Positions 34,254 through 45,708 of a stretch of 64,000 nt of DNA are shown here, in pieces. Source of the DNA: Siphonodentalium dalli (Eukaryota; Mollusca; Scaphopoda; Gadilida; Siphonodentaliidae); NCBI GenBank assembly GCA_032622095.1, contig CP136062.1:137350351-137414350 (forward strand), given 5' to 3'. The notes under the pieces were generated by a model. It was not told where the DNA came from. It did no database searches and worked only from the letters and a program-made list of their open reading frames with translations. Position numbers and translations under genes: made by a program. Every line of letters begins with the position of its first letter. Position 1 is the first letter of the stretch.

Positions 34254-37200
34254 CGTTTCCTGCTCAATTTAAGGCCGATGAATCGTCAGGCTTACATCTG
34301 AGCCCCGACGGGAAAAGGGACCTTGCAATCGTAATCGAGAGCGCCAGCCGGAACGAGAGAAAGCGAGACCGAAGTGACCAAACGCCACCTAGTGCGAAAG
34401 GAAAGTCAGCTAAGGTGTGTGAATGAACTAATTATTGTTCGAGTGATGTCGTTTTGGAAAATATCGGGCCAATTCGCCCATGTGTTAATTGTTCATGTGA
34501 CCAACAACCTACGAATGTTTATTGCTTATGTGTTCACGGGGTATTGACTAATATGTACCGCGCGCATGGTAGTGTTATCATTAACGGCAATTGCGAGCTG
34601 AATTGTACTGCCGTTACTGATTACTACTCCGATACATATGCGATAAATCATTTCAATTTAGCGAGTAATGTTTGCGTGCCTATATACAACGTTAAATGGT
34701 CAAATAACTATAGCGAATTGTTTGTAAATAAAATCATGCATGATAAACGTATGCGCTCAAATGTGAACTCATTTGAAATAAACTTTAACAAAAATGACCT
34801 ACACAGATTGACTTGTGAGACCACGATTAATAGACCAGTGGAGATAAGCCGAGAGTCTCCGGGGTCAGAAAATGGAGTTATTTCCCATGGCGTCGATAGC
34901 CGACAGCCTGTTCATGGAGTAATCTCCCATGAACCAGAAACGCGGTTTCTGAATATTTTAACTTTGAATGTGTGTGGCCTAGAAAAAAGGTTGCAATATA
35001 AAGAATTTCATGATTTGATAACCCGTTACGACATCTTGTGTTTCTCAGAAACGAAATGCTTTTTAGAAGACCAAATAATTATACCTGGTTTTGAAATTTG
35101 TGTTGTAAAGGGAAAACATATTGGTAATGGTACACGATCGGGTGGCATCATGATAGCGGCAAAGAGTGAATTATTTCAGTACGTTGTTCCTTTAAAATCG
35201 GACAACTCCAATGTCGCATGGATACGCATTGATGCCAGTGATAAACAATCTTCACCGCTTCTTTTGGGGGCAGTCTACATACCCCCTGCAGGAACGCGAT
35301 ATGCTAATGATGATTGGAATTTGAAACTTGAAGATGATATAAGGAAATTCCAAATGAAAAATGATTTACTTCTTTTAATGGGGGATTTTAATTCACGAAC
35401 AGACAATGTCAGTGACGTCAGCGCCGACAATGACACGGGAGACATGTACCATATTTTTGAAAATACTACTGTTTGTAAAACGGTTAATACATTTTTGTCG
35501 TCTATAGAAGATGAATATTATGATGATGAATGTAATGACGATGATTTTGATAAGACTTTTCAGGTCCCAAATCGAATATCACAAGACAAAGGTAAAGTGA
35601 ACTCTTATGGTTATAAACTATTGGGTTTATGTAAATTTATGACATTATTCATTGTCAATGGGAGGTGTGGTGATGATAAATGTGGAAAATTTACGTCATC
35701 TGATCGCACGGTAATAGATTATGCACTAGGAACAAAACGCCTTTTGAGCAAAATAGAAAACTTCAAAGTCCACGATCATTGTTCTCTATTCTCCGATATA
35801 CATGGAGCTATACACTTGGTGATAAAATTTAATTTCCCAAATCGATATATACGAAATAACTTCACCGACGAGAACTCCACTGTTGGTGAACAAATGATAA
35901 AAACGAAACGATGGGACCCACAAAAAGGGAGAATGTTACCCAGAAATATTAATTCCGACGACATTACGCTTATTCTTGGTGAACTTACTGATTTGGAAAA
36001 CAATAGTTGTTTATCCCAAACAAATATTGATGATATATGCGGGCTTATAACGAGAGCTCTAAACACTGCGGCCGATCGTACATTGGGAACTTATAAACCT
36101 CAAAATAAAACGCGGGAAAATATTCGCAAAGACAAAGCCTGGTTTGATGGTGAGTGTCGAACACTGAGGAATCAATTTAACCATTCAAAGCGTGAGTACA
36201 ATAAAACAAAATCTATTATAGATAAAGATATAATGAAACAACATTGCGCGAAGTACAGAGGGGTTATGGATAGAAAAATTAAAGAAATGCGAGTAAAGCA
36301 AGTTTCAGAACTTCGAGATGCAGCTAAGTATTCAGGTAAGTCATTCTGGGACAGACTTGACAAAATGTGTTCCGACAGCCAGACCAAAAAATGCAGAGGA
36401 AACGTCACAATAGAACAATTCGAGGAGTACTTTAAGGATTTAAACATAAACGATTGTAATGATGAATCGGATATTTCCGACTATGTCGATATGGACTTTA
36501 ACGAAAATCACGAGTCGCATCTAAATAGACCTATAACACAAGAAGAGATTTTTAGTGCTGTAAGCAAGCTCAAGAATGGTAAGGCAGTAGGGGCGGACCA
36601 AATTTTGAACGAATATATCAAAGAATCGGTCGGTGAAATGATGAGTATTTATGTCCGCTTTTTTAATCTCATTCTGAGTAGTGGGCATTTTCCGAAACAA
36701 TGGGCTGTTGGGATGATAAAACCCATCTTCAAAGGATCCGGGGACCCAAATTTACCTGAATCATATAGAGGAATCACCCTTCTAAGTTGTTTTGCTAAAC
36801 TGTTTACATCCGTTATTAATAATCGAATATCGTCGTTTGCAGAAGACAATGACCTAGTAGATAAAATTCAGACAGGTTTTCGTAAGGGTCACTCAACAGT
36901 AGATAATATATTTATTCTACATGCTCTAATAAACGTATACCTACAGAGCGGACGGAAGATTTATTGTACTTTTATTGATTTCCGCAAAGCATTTGATACT
37001 GTATGGAGAGATGCTCTATGGTTGAAACTTATGCAAGCAGATATAAACGGTAAGATACTACAGGTAATACGAAGCATGTACGACAATATAAAATTATGTG
37101 TGAAAAATAATAATTCGCAATCAGACTTCTTTATCAGCCAGATTGGTTTATTTCAAGGTGAACCAATGTCACCTCTTTTATTTTCTTTGTTTGTGAACGA

Positions 37201-38730
37201 TATACAAAGTTTTCTGAGCGACTGTGCAATCTCAAACTTGAACTATTTTGATGAGAAATACTTTGAACATATTGGCTGTTTTATAAATATATTGTGTTTA
37301 TTATATGCAGATGATACCGTGATCCTCTCAGACTCGGAGGACAATATGCATCGTGCACTTTCAGCATTCGCTGATTATGCCGAGGCATGGAATCTGCAAG
37401 TTAATACAATGAAAACGAAAATGGTAATTTTTACAAACAAATGGTCAAAGAACTTACCAATATTCACTTATAGGGGCCAAGAAATACAAATTCTAAAAGA
37501 ATTTAAATACCTCGGTATTAAATTATTTTACAATGGTAGATTCTGTCAATCGATTAAGCAGACCCAGAATACAGCAACGAGAGCAATGTATGGCCTTTTG
37601 AATAGAACAAGAAAGCTGCAGCTGCCTCTAGATATTATGTTTAAATTGTTTGACTCTATGATTATGCCGATTATGCTGTATGGTGGTGAAGTTTGGTGTT
37701 TCGAGAAAACTCAAATTTTGGAGACCATACATCTTAAATTCTGCAAAATTATCACAACAATGAAGTCTAGCACACCAAACTACATGGTATATGCAGAATT
37801 GGGGAGATACCCCGTAATGGTCGAAATTAAGTGCCGAGCAATATCATATTGGTCAAAACTAGTATCGCACGAAGGATCAGAATTAGCTAAAAATGTATTC
37901 CTTCTACTCAGGTATATCAATGATGGTGATGCCATACTACAAAACAAGATTAAATGGATTTCGTTAATCAAAGAAACTCTGCGAGAAGTAAATATGGAAA
38001 GTGCGTGGCAGAATCAGTCACCACTAAGCAAGACAGACATGAAACACATGAAAGCGAAATTAATAGAGCAACACACATGTTGCCTCTTCGGCAATCTAAA
38101 TATGTCTATTTCAAGCCGTGCCATATTTTATCGAAACATAAAGGATTCTGTCAGATTGAGCCGATACTTAGTATATATGCCATCTCATCTAGCTACGTAT
38201 TTACTGAAATTTAGAACAGCCAATCACAGACTACCGGTAGAGCAATGCAGATGGAATAAAAGTACATGTAAAGACACGAAATGCCCGTTATGTGGCGAAA
38301 ATGTATGTGATGAATACCATTTTGTTATTTTGTGTACTGAACTCAACGATCTGCGAGAAACCTATATACCGAAGTATTACTGGGAAAACCCTAACAGAAA
38401 TAAATTCTACAGACTGCTGTCACTGCTTAACATAAGTATATTGAAAAGAGTGAGCATTTTCTTAAAATTAGCATTTATAAAGTTACCATGAAGCAAGTAT
38501 TACATTATATTATATATAATGTAAATATTATATGAAACCATTTCAGAAAACATATTCCCAAATGTATTAGCATTATTTGTATTTATTATCAATATCATAT
38601 AATATGATGAACTCATTTATTGATATATATGTATGTTGTGTATTGTTTGTATAATGTTGTGTACATAAGTTGTATGGCATGTTGCAACTTAGATGTTGAC
38701 TTTGCTAATAAACAATTCAATAATAAACTG
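34254..38730 (+). mobile_element. Apparently complete non-LTR retrotransposon (CR1/jockey-like)
   Basis: The element consists of a 5' region with little coding, one long endonuclease-reverse transcriptase frame (34427-38491) and a short A+T-rich 3' UTR ending AATAAACAATTCAATAATAA at about 38728. The endonuclease type, YADD reverse transcriptase and lack of an RNase H domain fit the jockey/CR1 group. The 5' edge is a guess: similarity to other copies cannot be tested here. No target-site duplication was identified. Confidence 0.75.
34427..38491 (+). CDS. LINE endonuclease-reverse transcriptase polyprotein, uninterrupted
   Basis: The protein nicks target DNA and copies its own RNA at the break. 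The frame is open from 34427 without a stop; the first in-frame ATG is at 34553, and a TTG-initiated reading from 34454 would be 1345 residues (numbering below). Residues 10-26 are cysteine-rich (C10, C13, C15, C24, C26). An AP-endonuclease-like domain runs from about 165 to 470 (LTLNVCGL, MGDFNSR near 309, SDIHGA near 448). The reverse transcriptase spans about 700-1000 (GADQ, AFDTVWR, GLFQGEPMSP, YADD at 951-954). A C-terminal Cys2HisCys motif follows (C1277, C1280, H1289, C1294). No frameshift was seen, so it is either young or still active. A missing upstream ATG suggests a mutated start or internal initiation. Confidence 0.9.
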   Translation, partial: TNYCSSDVVLENIGPIRPCVNCSCDQQPTNVYCLCVHGVLTNMYRAHGSVIINGNCELNCTAVTDYYSDTYAINHFNLASNVCVPIYNVKWSNNYSELFVNKIMHDKRMRSNVNSFEINFNKNDLHRLTCETTINRPVEISRESPGSENGVISHGVDSRQPVHGVISHEPETRFLNILTLNVCGLEKRLQYKEFHDLITRYDILCFSETKCFLEDQIIIPGFEICVVKGKHIGNGTRSGGIMIAAKSELFQYVVPLKSDNSNVAWIRIDASDKQSSPLLLGAVYIPPAGTRYANDDWNLKLEDDIRKFQMKNDLLLLMGDFNSRTDNVSDVSADNDTGDMYHIFENTTVCKTVNTFLSSIEDEYYDDECNDDDFDKTFQVPNRISQDKGKVNSYGYKLLGLCKFMTLFIVNGRCGDDKCGKFTSSDRTVIDYALGTKRLLSKIENFKVHDHCSLFSDIHGAIHLVIKFNFPNRYIRNNFTDENSTVGEQMIKTKRWDPQKGRMLPRNINSDDITLILGELTDLENNSCLSQTNIDDICGLITRALNTAADRTLGTYKPQNKTRENIRKDKAWFDGECRTLRNQFNHSKREYNKTKSIIDKDIMKQHCAKYRGVMDRKIKEMRVKQVSELRDAAKYSGKSFWDRLDKMCSDSQTKKCRGNVTIEQFEEYFKDLNINDCNDESDISDYVDMDFNENHESHLNRPITQEEIFSAVSKLKNGKAVGADQILNEYIKESVGEMMSIYVRFFNLILSSGHFPKQWAVGMIKPIFKGSGDPNLPESYRGITLLSCFAKLFTSVINNRISSFAEDNDLVDKIQTGFRKGHSTVDNIFILHALINVYLQSGRKIYCTFIDFRKAFDTVWRDALWLKLMQADINGKILQVIRSMYDNIKLCVKNNNSQSDFFISQIGLFQGEPMSPLLFSLFVNDIQSFLSDCAISNLNYFDEKYFEHIGCFINILCLLYADDTVILSDSEDNMHRALSAFADYAEAWNLQVNTMKTKMVIFTNKWSKNLPIFTYRGQEIQILKEFKYLGIKLFYNGRFCQSIKQTQNTATRAMYGLLNRTRKLQLPLDIMFKLFDSMIMPIMLYGGEVWCFEKTQILETIHLKFCKIITTMKSSTPNYMVYAELGRYPVMVEIKCRAISYWSKLVSHEGSELAKNVFLLLRYINDGDAILQNKIKWISLIKETLREVNMESAWQNQSPLSKTDMKHMKAKLIEQHTCCLFGNLNMSISSRAIFYRNIKDSVRLSRYLVYMPSHLATYLLKFRTANHRLPVEQCRWNKSTCKDTKCPLCGENVCDEYHFVILCTELNDLRETYIPKYYWENPNRNKFYRLLSLLNISILKRVSIFLKLAFIKLP

Positions 38731-39789
38731 TGAACATGTTGTTTTTGTTGAGGTACCGACATGTTTGTTTGTGCTTAAGTTGCATCTGGAATGTACTGCA
38801 AAGTCTATCTTTTCAATGGAAGGGGAATAACTCTATATCATAGTTTGAATTGTGTTGCATTATGGGAGCGAAACGGGGGAAATATTTCTATAATTTCAGC
38901 TATTTTTTTATTACTCTATGGACACCTTCTGAGACACATACGTTCCAAATGGTGATGAATTATAGTATTTTAATCACACTTTATGTCGTCATAGATTGTT
39001 ATTTAAACCGTATATCAAGGCACTATAAAAACAATGTGACTCGAAAATTAAATGAGCATAATTCAGAGAGTGAAACGAGCCATGTCCATTTTAAAGGGTC
39101 GGGTATACCGAACGCTATTTAATGCACCGACTTAGTTTCTCCATAATTGCATACATTTATATTTACATTTACATTTACACCATAACGACCACGATCTAGT
39201 TACCGCAGTGATACAAGGTTCATGATATAAAACAAATGGTCCCGTTTACTGTATAATTATACCCGTGCATCATCCTTCAAGATGGGAATTGTCATTCGGC
39301 GATGGCTGCCACTTTGACTGCAAGCAAACGCACACAGTTTATGACTGAATGCCACACTGTTCATTCTCTCTGGGATATTATGGATGATTTATATCCAAAT
39401 TCAGCGCGATAACTACTCCAATTCCAAACAACTTCTCACTTCGTCGATTCGCAATCCCCGTGCGTGTGACTTGTAATATAACATGCTAATCATTGATATA
39501 ATGCACTCAGAGAATGTGAAAAGATGCAGCGAGACTTAAAATTTGAAATAAAAATCGATCGAACTACATATTAACCACCAAAGAACGGTTTTCGCATATG
39601 CGCGGGGGACGATTGTGTGAAGAGGGTGAATTTTTCGTGTACTTTATCGTATGTATCTTATCACTCAGAAGTGACAAATCAACTATAACATTAACGACAT
39701 GTAACGACTCTATATCCATAATAGAGATGTTTCACAAACTTAAAGACTATATATGGAATCTCAAATTTAGAAAATTTTATATAAAACAA
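38731..39789. other. No gene recognised
   Basis: One open frame (38850-39122) has hydrophobic segments and a charged tail, but no splice sites or domain support it. The remainder is A+T-rich. Confidence 0.4.
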
Positions 39790-40205
39790 ATGTAAATGTT
39801 AACAACTTTTAGCTGTATCCAAGTGTGTCTATACCTGCTAAACAAGCTAGAAAAACATCATAATTGATTATTTTGACACCCGTAACTACCAACATATCCC
39901 AATGTTAAGACTTCGAAATTTCATGTTTCCTCATATTCAGATGGGTGGCTGCTAATATAATCAAGATAGTCCCTCTGTTGTCGTTTGCCTGTCGTCTGGT
40001 CTGGTTATCGATACCCATGAGATGTTTTATTGGGCCAATTTGTGACACATATTTACATTGAATATGAGGAAACATGAAATTTCAAAGTCTTACAATTGGG
40101 ATATCTTGGTAGTTTCGAGTGTCAACAGTATCAATTATGATGTTTTACCTAGCTTTTTTAGCAGGTAGGCCCACATGGGTACAGCTAAATGTTGTTTACT
40201 AATTA
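39790..40205. mobile_element. Inverted-repeat element, complete in duplication copy A
   Basis: Arms of about 140 bp pair: TTTAGCTGTATCC, TATACCTGCTAAACAAGCTA, ATCATAATTGAT, CCCAAT and TTCATGTTTCCTCATATTCA on the left; reverse complements on the right, including TTTTTTAGCAGGTA and GTACAGCTAAATGTTG. The left arm starts outside the duplicated unit, which begins at 39831, so the second copy (44205-44579) lacks the outer 40 bp of its left arm. It looks like a foldback MITE. Confidence 0.75.
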
Positions 40206-40716
40206 TATATTTTTTGGAAATGTTTGAAATTGGAGATTCCATAATACTTAAAATAAGTGCACAAAATGAAGGTGATTTTCGTTGAGGTTTATTAATTGGC
40301 TAAGAGTCATAACTTCAATGGAAATAAATGAATGGATAAAATTTGTGGGTGTGGATTCGTTCCCACATGCTGCCTCATGGGTATGCTACAGCTATTTCAA
40401 ACATAAACTGTGATAACAAATATCAAAGGTGGGGCTGATGCACTGTTCATTCTCAGGGAAAAATAAATGGACGAAGCGCGTTCCATAATTATATGGGTAT
40501 CCTTTCCCCGTTCATTAGATTACCAAAGATAATTCAAATCCGGCCTATGAGTTATGAGATAGAGACCTCTATAAGTCCTGATGGACAGATATATAGGATT
40601 GTGTATGTTATTGGGGATTTGTTCGATTTTTTTAGGAGATATGGACGCACGCACGCATGGACGGAACAACTTTCTATACAACACTCCAAACGTCGTAAAG
40701 GTATTATATTATTCAC

Positions 40717-40833
40717 GACAGATCCAGACATCACTCCCGGAGATATCACTTGCCTGTTTGGATCCTCCTTTCCTCGACAGATCCATACATCACTCCGGAG
40801 ATATCACTTGCCTGTTTGGATCCTCCTTTCCAG
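40717..40833. repeat. 59-bp tandem repeat, two copies
   Basis: GACAGATCCAGACATCACTC, continuing through GGAGATATCACTTGCCTG and TTTGGATCCTCCTTTC, is repeated 59 bp later with two differences. The second copy ends in CCTTTCCAG, the acceptor-like string used for the candidate exon at 40834. The same pair occurs in copy B at 45091-45207. Confidence 0.85.
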
Positions 40834-41178
40834 ACAGCTGTCATCCCGTCTTCTGGCGACGTCACCTTGACGGCTTCCCAACTCGCTGCCAAAGACCGAT
40901 TTTTTTTGGAGTCGCTCCGTCAGACCAGGCAATTTTGTCGAGCGGCCAACAGGAACGACATTTGCGTACAGTTCATTGCGGACGTTTCTGTCGGATTCGC
41001 CATTTACTGCCGCCGCTATTTCATGTATAGCCAGATCAGTGTTCAACCCGATGATATAATTGCCTTTCGTAACCTCAAACAGCTCTCCATTGAAAGTTAT
41101 TTCTTATCCATCTGGCAATATGATGTTTCATTCCAAACTAGAATCCGTCCCAACCGTCTGTCTGCACGCTTCAATGTC
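40834..41178 (+). CDS. Candidate exon, unknown domain (copy A)
   Basis: A 115-codon open stretch is bounded by an acceptor-like CCTCCTTTCCAG and a donor-like GTAAGC at 41179, both in phase 0. The peptide includes LAAKDRFFLESLRQTRQFC, DVSVGFAIYCRRYF, QISVQPDDII and SYFLSIWQYDVSFQTRIRP. I do not recognise the domain. It would join in frame to the vWD-like exon at 41335. Open frames exist on the other strand too, and splice sites alone are weak evidence, so this may not be a gene. Confidence 0.3.
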
Positions 41179-41334
41179 GTAAGCAACGTAGCAATACTCT
41201 TTCTTGATTTTGAGCGTTAAGTCTATCTCCTGCGACATCGACGCCAATCCTCAATTCTCAATAATACATTCCCTAGTTAACTATTACATATATCAATTTC
41301 AATGAGGAAACGGATTTGGCAGTACTTTGAGCAG

Positions 41335-42740
41335 ATAAGACTTAGGCTCAACCCGTTTGGAGATATACGTGTAGCAGGGATGCATAGTGTAGTACATATA
41401 GAAGTCGACAACCATTCGCAAGAATACATAAGGGCGCGTACACATGGCGGGCAAGAAAATATCAGGTATGCCCCATGTGACTTACTTGACCAATCAAATA
41501 AATAATACCGGAAAATATCCGACGTAGGCAGCGCGCTGATATTTTATCGCCAGTTGGTGATATGTGTTCACCTTGACTGGTGGCCATCGGTATCCGTTAA
41601 CTAATCTCTATAAGGGACACGCTGGTAACCGTTCACGCACTCGAGTTATGATCCATCAATAGTATCGCCTGTTTCAACAATTGACTTCGTAATTCCATTT
41701 TGGATTGTTTGACATAATCGCTGAGCTATTATATGGATATGTGTGGGGACATATATATCTTTTGAGGGTTTCCGCTGACGGAGGATTGTCCATGGATTTC
41801 CAACTGCACCCCCTCTTGAATCGGGCCAAAGACCCAAGATCACATAATTGAATTTGCATGCACACCTCCCATCGTCTTTGAAATTCCCACATGGTACCTC
41901 ACATACCTTGAATTTTGACTGGACACCGGGGAGGGAGGGGCCTATAAGAAATTCCAAACCAATAATTTGACCAAAGTAGGAAAAATGCAAATGTTGGTCT
42001 AAAACCAAGAATTCCACATACATTAATGGTTGAAAAATTAGACTACAAGAACAATTTCAAACCATTGTTGGTGTGAAATTTCCAACTAATATTGTTTCCA
42101 AGTTGGCGGGGGTCTCATGTCCCCACATGCACCCATGTAAGTTCGGTAATGTAATGTACACCACAGCCCCATGCACCAAGCAACAATCTCCTGAAAACTT
42201 CATATGGGGTCTCAATGGGGGTGGGGTCATCCGATTTGCCACAAAACCATAATAACATTTGTCACCCCACATATACATGCACTATGAAATTATAACATTT
42301 CCAAATTTCCAAATAACGTGACCACTTTCTCATTATGCAGACGGTCTTTATGCATGAGATCAGCAACTTTGCTAATCCCACCCGACTTCGGTAATACATG
42401 TCAACAGTTGGAAATTTATAAAAAGCTATGAATTGCCAAAATGGACTATAGGTTATTTACCGGACGCGATTCACGTGAACCAGCATGACTAATACTGTTT
42501 GAGCTCAATCAACACCGTCTAAACCGCCGCGTTCTCATGGGCGTAATCTTTGCAGCAAGAAAATATCAGTGTGCAAATTTACCTGATATTTTCTTGCAGA
42601 TATTTTCTTGCAGCTTCATGTGTACGCGCCCTTAGGGTTGTGTGGTACCGTTGACCATTGAAAGAATGGAATAACACACAAGTGTTACAATGGAACAGCC
42701 TTTTCGGTTGTGCTAGACGGTTACCACGCTTTCCTTCCAG
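41335..42740 (+). pseudogene. vWD-like exon interrupted by a transposon (copy A)
   Basis: After an acceptor-like GAGCAG the phase-0 frame reads RLNPFGDIRVAG, MHSVVHIEVDNHSQEYI and is cut at 41430 by the element at 41431-42632. The frame resumes after the TA duplication as GLCGTVDH, then a TGA. Strand-rich sequence followed by GLCGT is a hallmark of von Willebrand factor type D domains of extracellular proteins. Past the stop, the same frame continues CYNGTAFSVVLDGYHAFLPG up to a donor-like GTATGG at 42741, so the stop looks like a disabling mutation. The assignment rests on one motif and is tentative. Confidence 0.4.
41431..42632. mobile_element. 1.2 kb TA-flanked non-autonomous transposon (copy A)
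   Basis: The left end AGGGCGCGTACACATG and the right end CATGTGTACGCGCCCT are perfect inverted repeats with TA on each side (41429-41430 and 42633-42634). Further inward, GCAAGAAAATATCAGG is matched by CCTGATATTTTCTTGC, with an extra copy of GATATTTTCTTGCAG. The interior is rich in the TTGGAAATTTC type of phrase and has no transposase. A TA target duplication fits Tc1/mariner-like or several other superfamilies; I cannot decide. Confidence 0.85.
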
Positions 42741-45207
42741 GTATGGAGTTGAAATTTATAATTAATTTCGTGCGAAATCAATATCGTTATAAATACATGC
42801 ATAACAGAATGGAATTTATTTGCAGACGACATATAATACAAGTACAGAAGGCGTCTTATTTACTGGAGGGAATGTTCATATAATGAGTACAACAAACGAC
42901 CTATCGTAGACGAGTTGTGAATCAAATTTTCAAACGAGTTTCATAAAATCTTATTTCCCAACATAACGAGTTGAAGATATTTGACATCAAATGAAAAAAA
43001 CTAGAGATTTATGCCTTTTTAACAAATCAAAATCTTTAAAAGAAGCTGAAAATGCATGCAAAATGCATACATGAACGGACACGGCGTTGACTGAGACGCT
43101 TCACAACCTTTAAAACAGAACTGCGAGCTCTGACTGGCGACCAAAAATATAATCCCTCAATTGACTTCTTTGTTTTGTGCCTATTTTTGTTAGTGCAACG
43201 AAGTTGGACAATAATTTAACTTTAATGAACAAATCAATCATTTTGTAATATCTGTTGTTGGTCTCATGCGCGGCTTTTCGAAATAGTATTAATCCGCGCA
43301 GTAATTTTGACGCGATGCCTAGTATCCCGCGAAACACGCGCATATTCATCACAAGTGAGATATAAGGACAAATAAATGTAATGGCTTTTTTTTATTGATA
43401 TAGTAGGCGTTTCATGTGATATAACTGCATTACGCCGATCGAGCAATTGTTTGTTTTTTAGGTAACGGACGATTATCACGTAAATCGTGCTTTTATTCTC
43501 CCATCCATAATAAAACAAAAACAAGAACTAACACCATAGATCGATATTGAGATATATAAATAATACACGTCTAATAGCAAGATGATACCAGTCTATAATC
43601 ACTTGGATCGATCTACATGCAATCTTGTATGCAATAAAAAGTGCTTACACTAAAAAGTGCCCAGTTTGATATTCAGTGACATCCGTTGCCTTTATTTCTT
43701 GTCACATCATAGTCCACGCCGCAAATTAGGGTTCACTAGGGGACAAAATTGGGGAAAGTTGATTTTTGCGCGATAAATAAGAACATGTTTATGAACAACA
43801 TGACAAAAGTCCCTTAGAATTCGAGTTGAGCTTTTTTGAGATATCTTGATTTTTCGCATTGGTTCGAATTCTGAAGCATTTCCATCAGGCCATTTGCGAA
43901 TGCAATCATGAGTAGTCCAATTAATGCCAAATTCATAATACATTAAAATATATACAAACAATTCCTAGTCGTGAACCATATATACGTAGAATATATGTCC
44001 CAAAATGGCCGCCAAAATGGACAAAATCGAATGAAAATTATATTTTGTGCAAAATGGAACAGCTTATCCCAAACGAGTGACAACACGCTCGAATTATGTG
44101 AGGAAGAATGATTGCAGCGTAAAAGAGAAACATTTGGTCAGATATAGACGAATTATCTCTAATATATCTCACAAGGTCTCATACAACGGATAAATCTGGA
44201 ATTTATACCTGCTAAACAAGCTAGAAAAACATCATAATTGATTATTTTGACACCCGTAACTACCAACATATCCCAATGTTAAGACTTCGAAATTTCATGT
44301 TTCCTCATATTCAGATGGGTGGCTGCTAATATAATCAAGATAGTCCCTCTGTTGTCGTTTGCCTGTCGTCTGGTCTGGTTATCGATACCCATGAGATGTT
44401 TTATTGGGCCAATTTGTGACACATATTTACATTGAATATGAGGAAACATGAAATTTCAAAGTCTTACAATTGGGATATCTTGGTAGTTTCGAGTGTCAAC
44501 AGTATCAATTATGATGTTTTACCTAGCTTTTTTAGCAGGTAGGCCCACATGGGTACAGCTAAATGTTGTTTACTAATTATATATTTTTTGGAAATGTTTG
44601 AAATTGGAGATTCCATAATACTTAAAATAAGTGCACAAAATGAAGGTGATTTTCGTTGAGGTTTATTAATTGGCTAAGAGTCATAACTTCAATGGAAATA
44701 AATGAATGGATAAAATTTGTGGGTGTGGATTCGTTCCCACATGCTGCCTCATGGGTATGCTACAGCTATTTCAAACATAAACTGTGATAACAAATATCAA
44801 AGGTGGGGCTGATGCACTGTTCATTCTCAGGGAAAAATAAATGGACGAAGCGCGTTCCATAATTATATGGGTATCCTTTCCCCGTTCATTAGATTACCAA
44901 AGATAATTCAAATCCGGCCTATGAGTTATGAGATAGAGACCTCTATAAGTCCTAATGGACAGATATATAGGATTGTGTATGTTATTGGGGATTTGTTCGA
45001 TTTTTTTAGGAGATATGGACGCACGCACGCATGGACGGAACAACTTTCTATACAACACTCCAAACGTCGTAAAGGTATTATATTATTCACGACAGATCCA
45101 GACATCACTCCCGGAGATATCACTTGCCTGTTTGGATCCTCCTTTCCTCGACAGATCCATACATCACTCCGGAGATATCACTTGCCTGTTTGGATCCTCC
45201 TTTCCAG

Positions 45208-45552
45208 ACAGCTGTCACCCCGTCTTCTGGCGACGTCACCTTGACGGCTTCCCAACTCGCTGCCAAAGACCGATTTTTTTTGGAGTCGCTCCGTCAGACC
45301 AGGCAATTTTGTCGAGCGGCCAACAGGAACGACATTTGCGTACAGTTCATTGCGGACGTTTCTGTCGGATTCGCCATTTACTGCCGCCGCTATTTCATGT
45401 ATAGCCAGATCAGTGTTCAACCCGATGATATAATTGCCTTTCGTAACCTCAAACAGCTCTCCATTGAAAGTTATTTCTTATCCATCTGGCAATATGATGT
45501 TTCATTCCAAACTAGAATCCGTCCCAACCGTCTGTCTGCACGCTTCAATGTC
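45208..45552 (+). CDS. Candidate exon, unknown domain (copy B)
   Basis: This is the counterpart of 40834-41178, with the same splice-like borders. It is one amino acid different (I to T in the AVTPSSGDV stretch) apart from a silent change. The near identity reflects the recent or homogenised duplication and says nothing about selection. Function unknown. Confidence 0.3.
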
Positions 45553-45708
45553 GTAAGCAACGTAGCAATACTCTTCCTTGATTTTGAGCGTTAAGTCTAT
45601 CTCCTGCGACATCGACGCCAATCCTCAATTCTCAATAATACATTCCCTAGTTAACTATTACATATATCAATTTCAATGAGGAAACGGATTTGGCAGTACT
45701 TTGAGCAG

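Larger units (their letters stand above)
39831..44204. repeat. Tandem duplication, copy A (4.37 kb)
   Basis: This unit is followed head to tail by copy B with no spacer: ...GGAATTT then ATACCTGCTAA. Within the first 2.45 kb (to about 42280) I saw three substitutions relative to copy B; in the last 1.9 kb, more than thirty substitutions and small indels. The unit contains most of a foldback element, possible exons of a vWD-like gene, a 1.2 kb TA-flanked transposon, and 1.5 kb (42741-44204) with no recognised gene. No target-site duplication flanks the pair. Confidence 0.95.

Noticed and set aside
38850-39122. Open frame with hydrophobic segments, considered as a membrane-protein exon
   Set aside because: No good splice sites or domain, and A+T-rich DNA readily gives hydrophobic codons.
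40493-41220. Overlapping open frames in several phases, considered as separate genes, and a faint cyclin-box likeness in VSVGFAIYCRRYF
   Set aside because: The frames overlap on both strands, and only one stretch has splice-like borders. The cyclin likeness rests on a few residues and lacks the rest of the fold pattern.
43707-43961. Minus-strand 84-codon frame present in both duplication copies
   Set aside because: The copies differ by mostly amino-acid-changing substitutions and no start, splice or domain evidence exists. It is probably repeat-derived.
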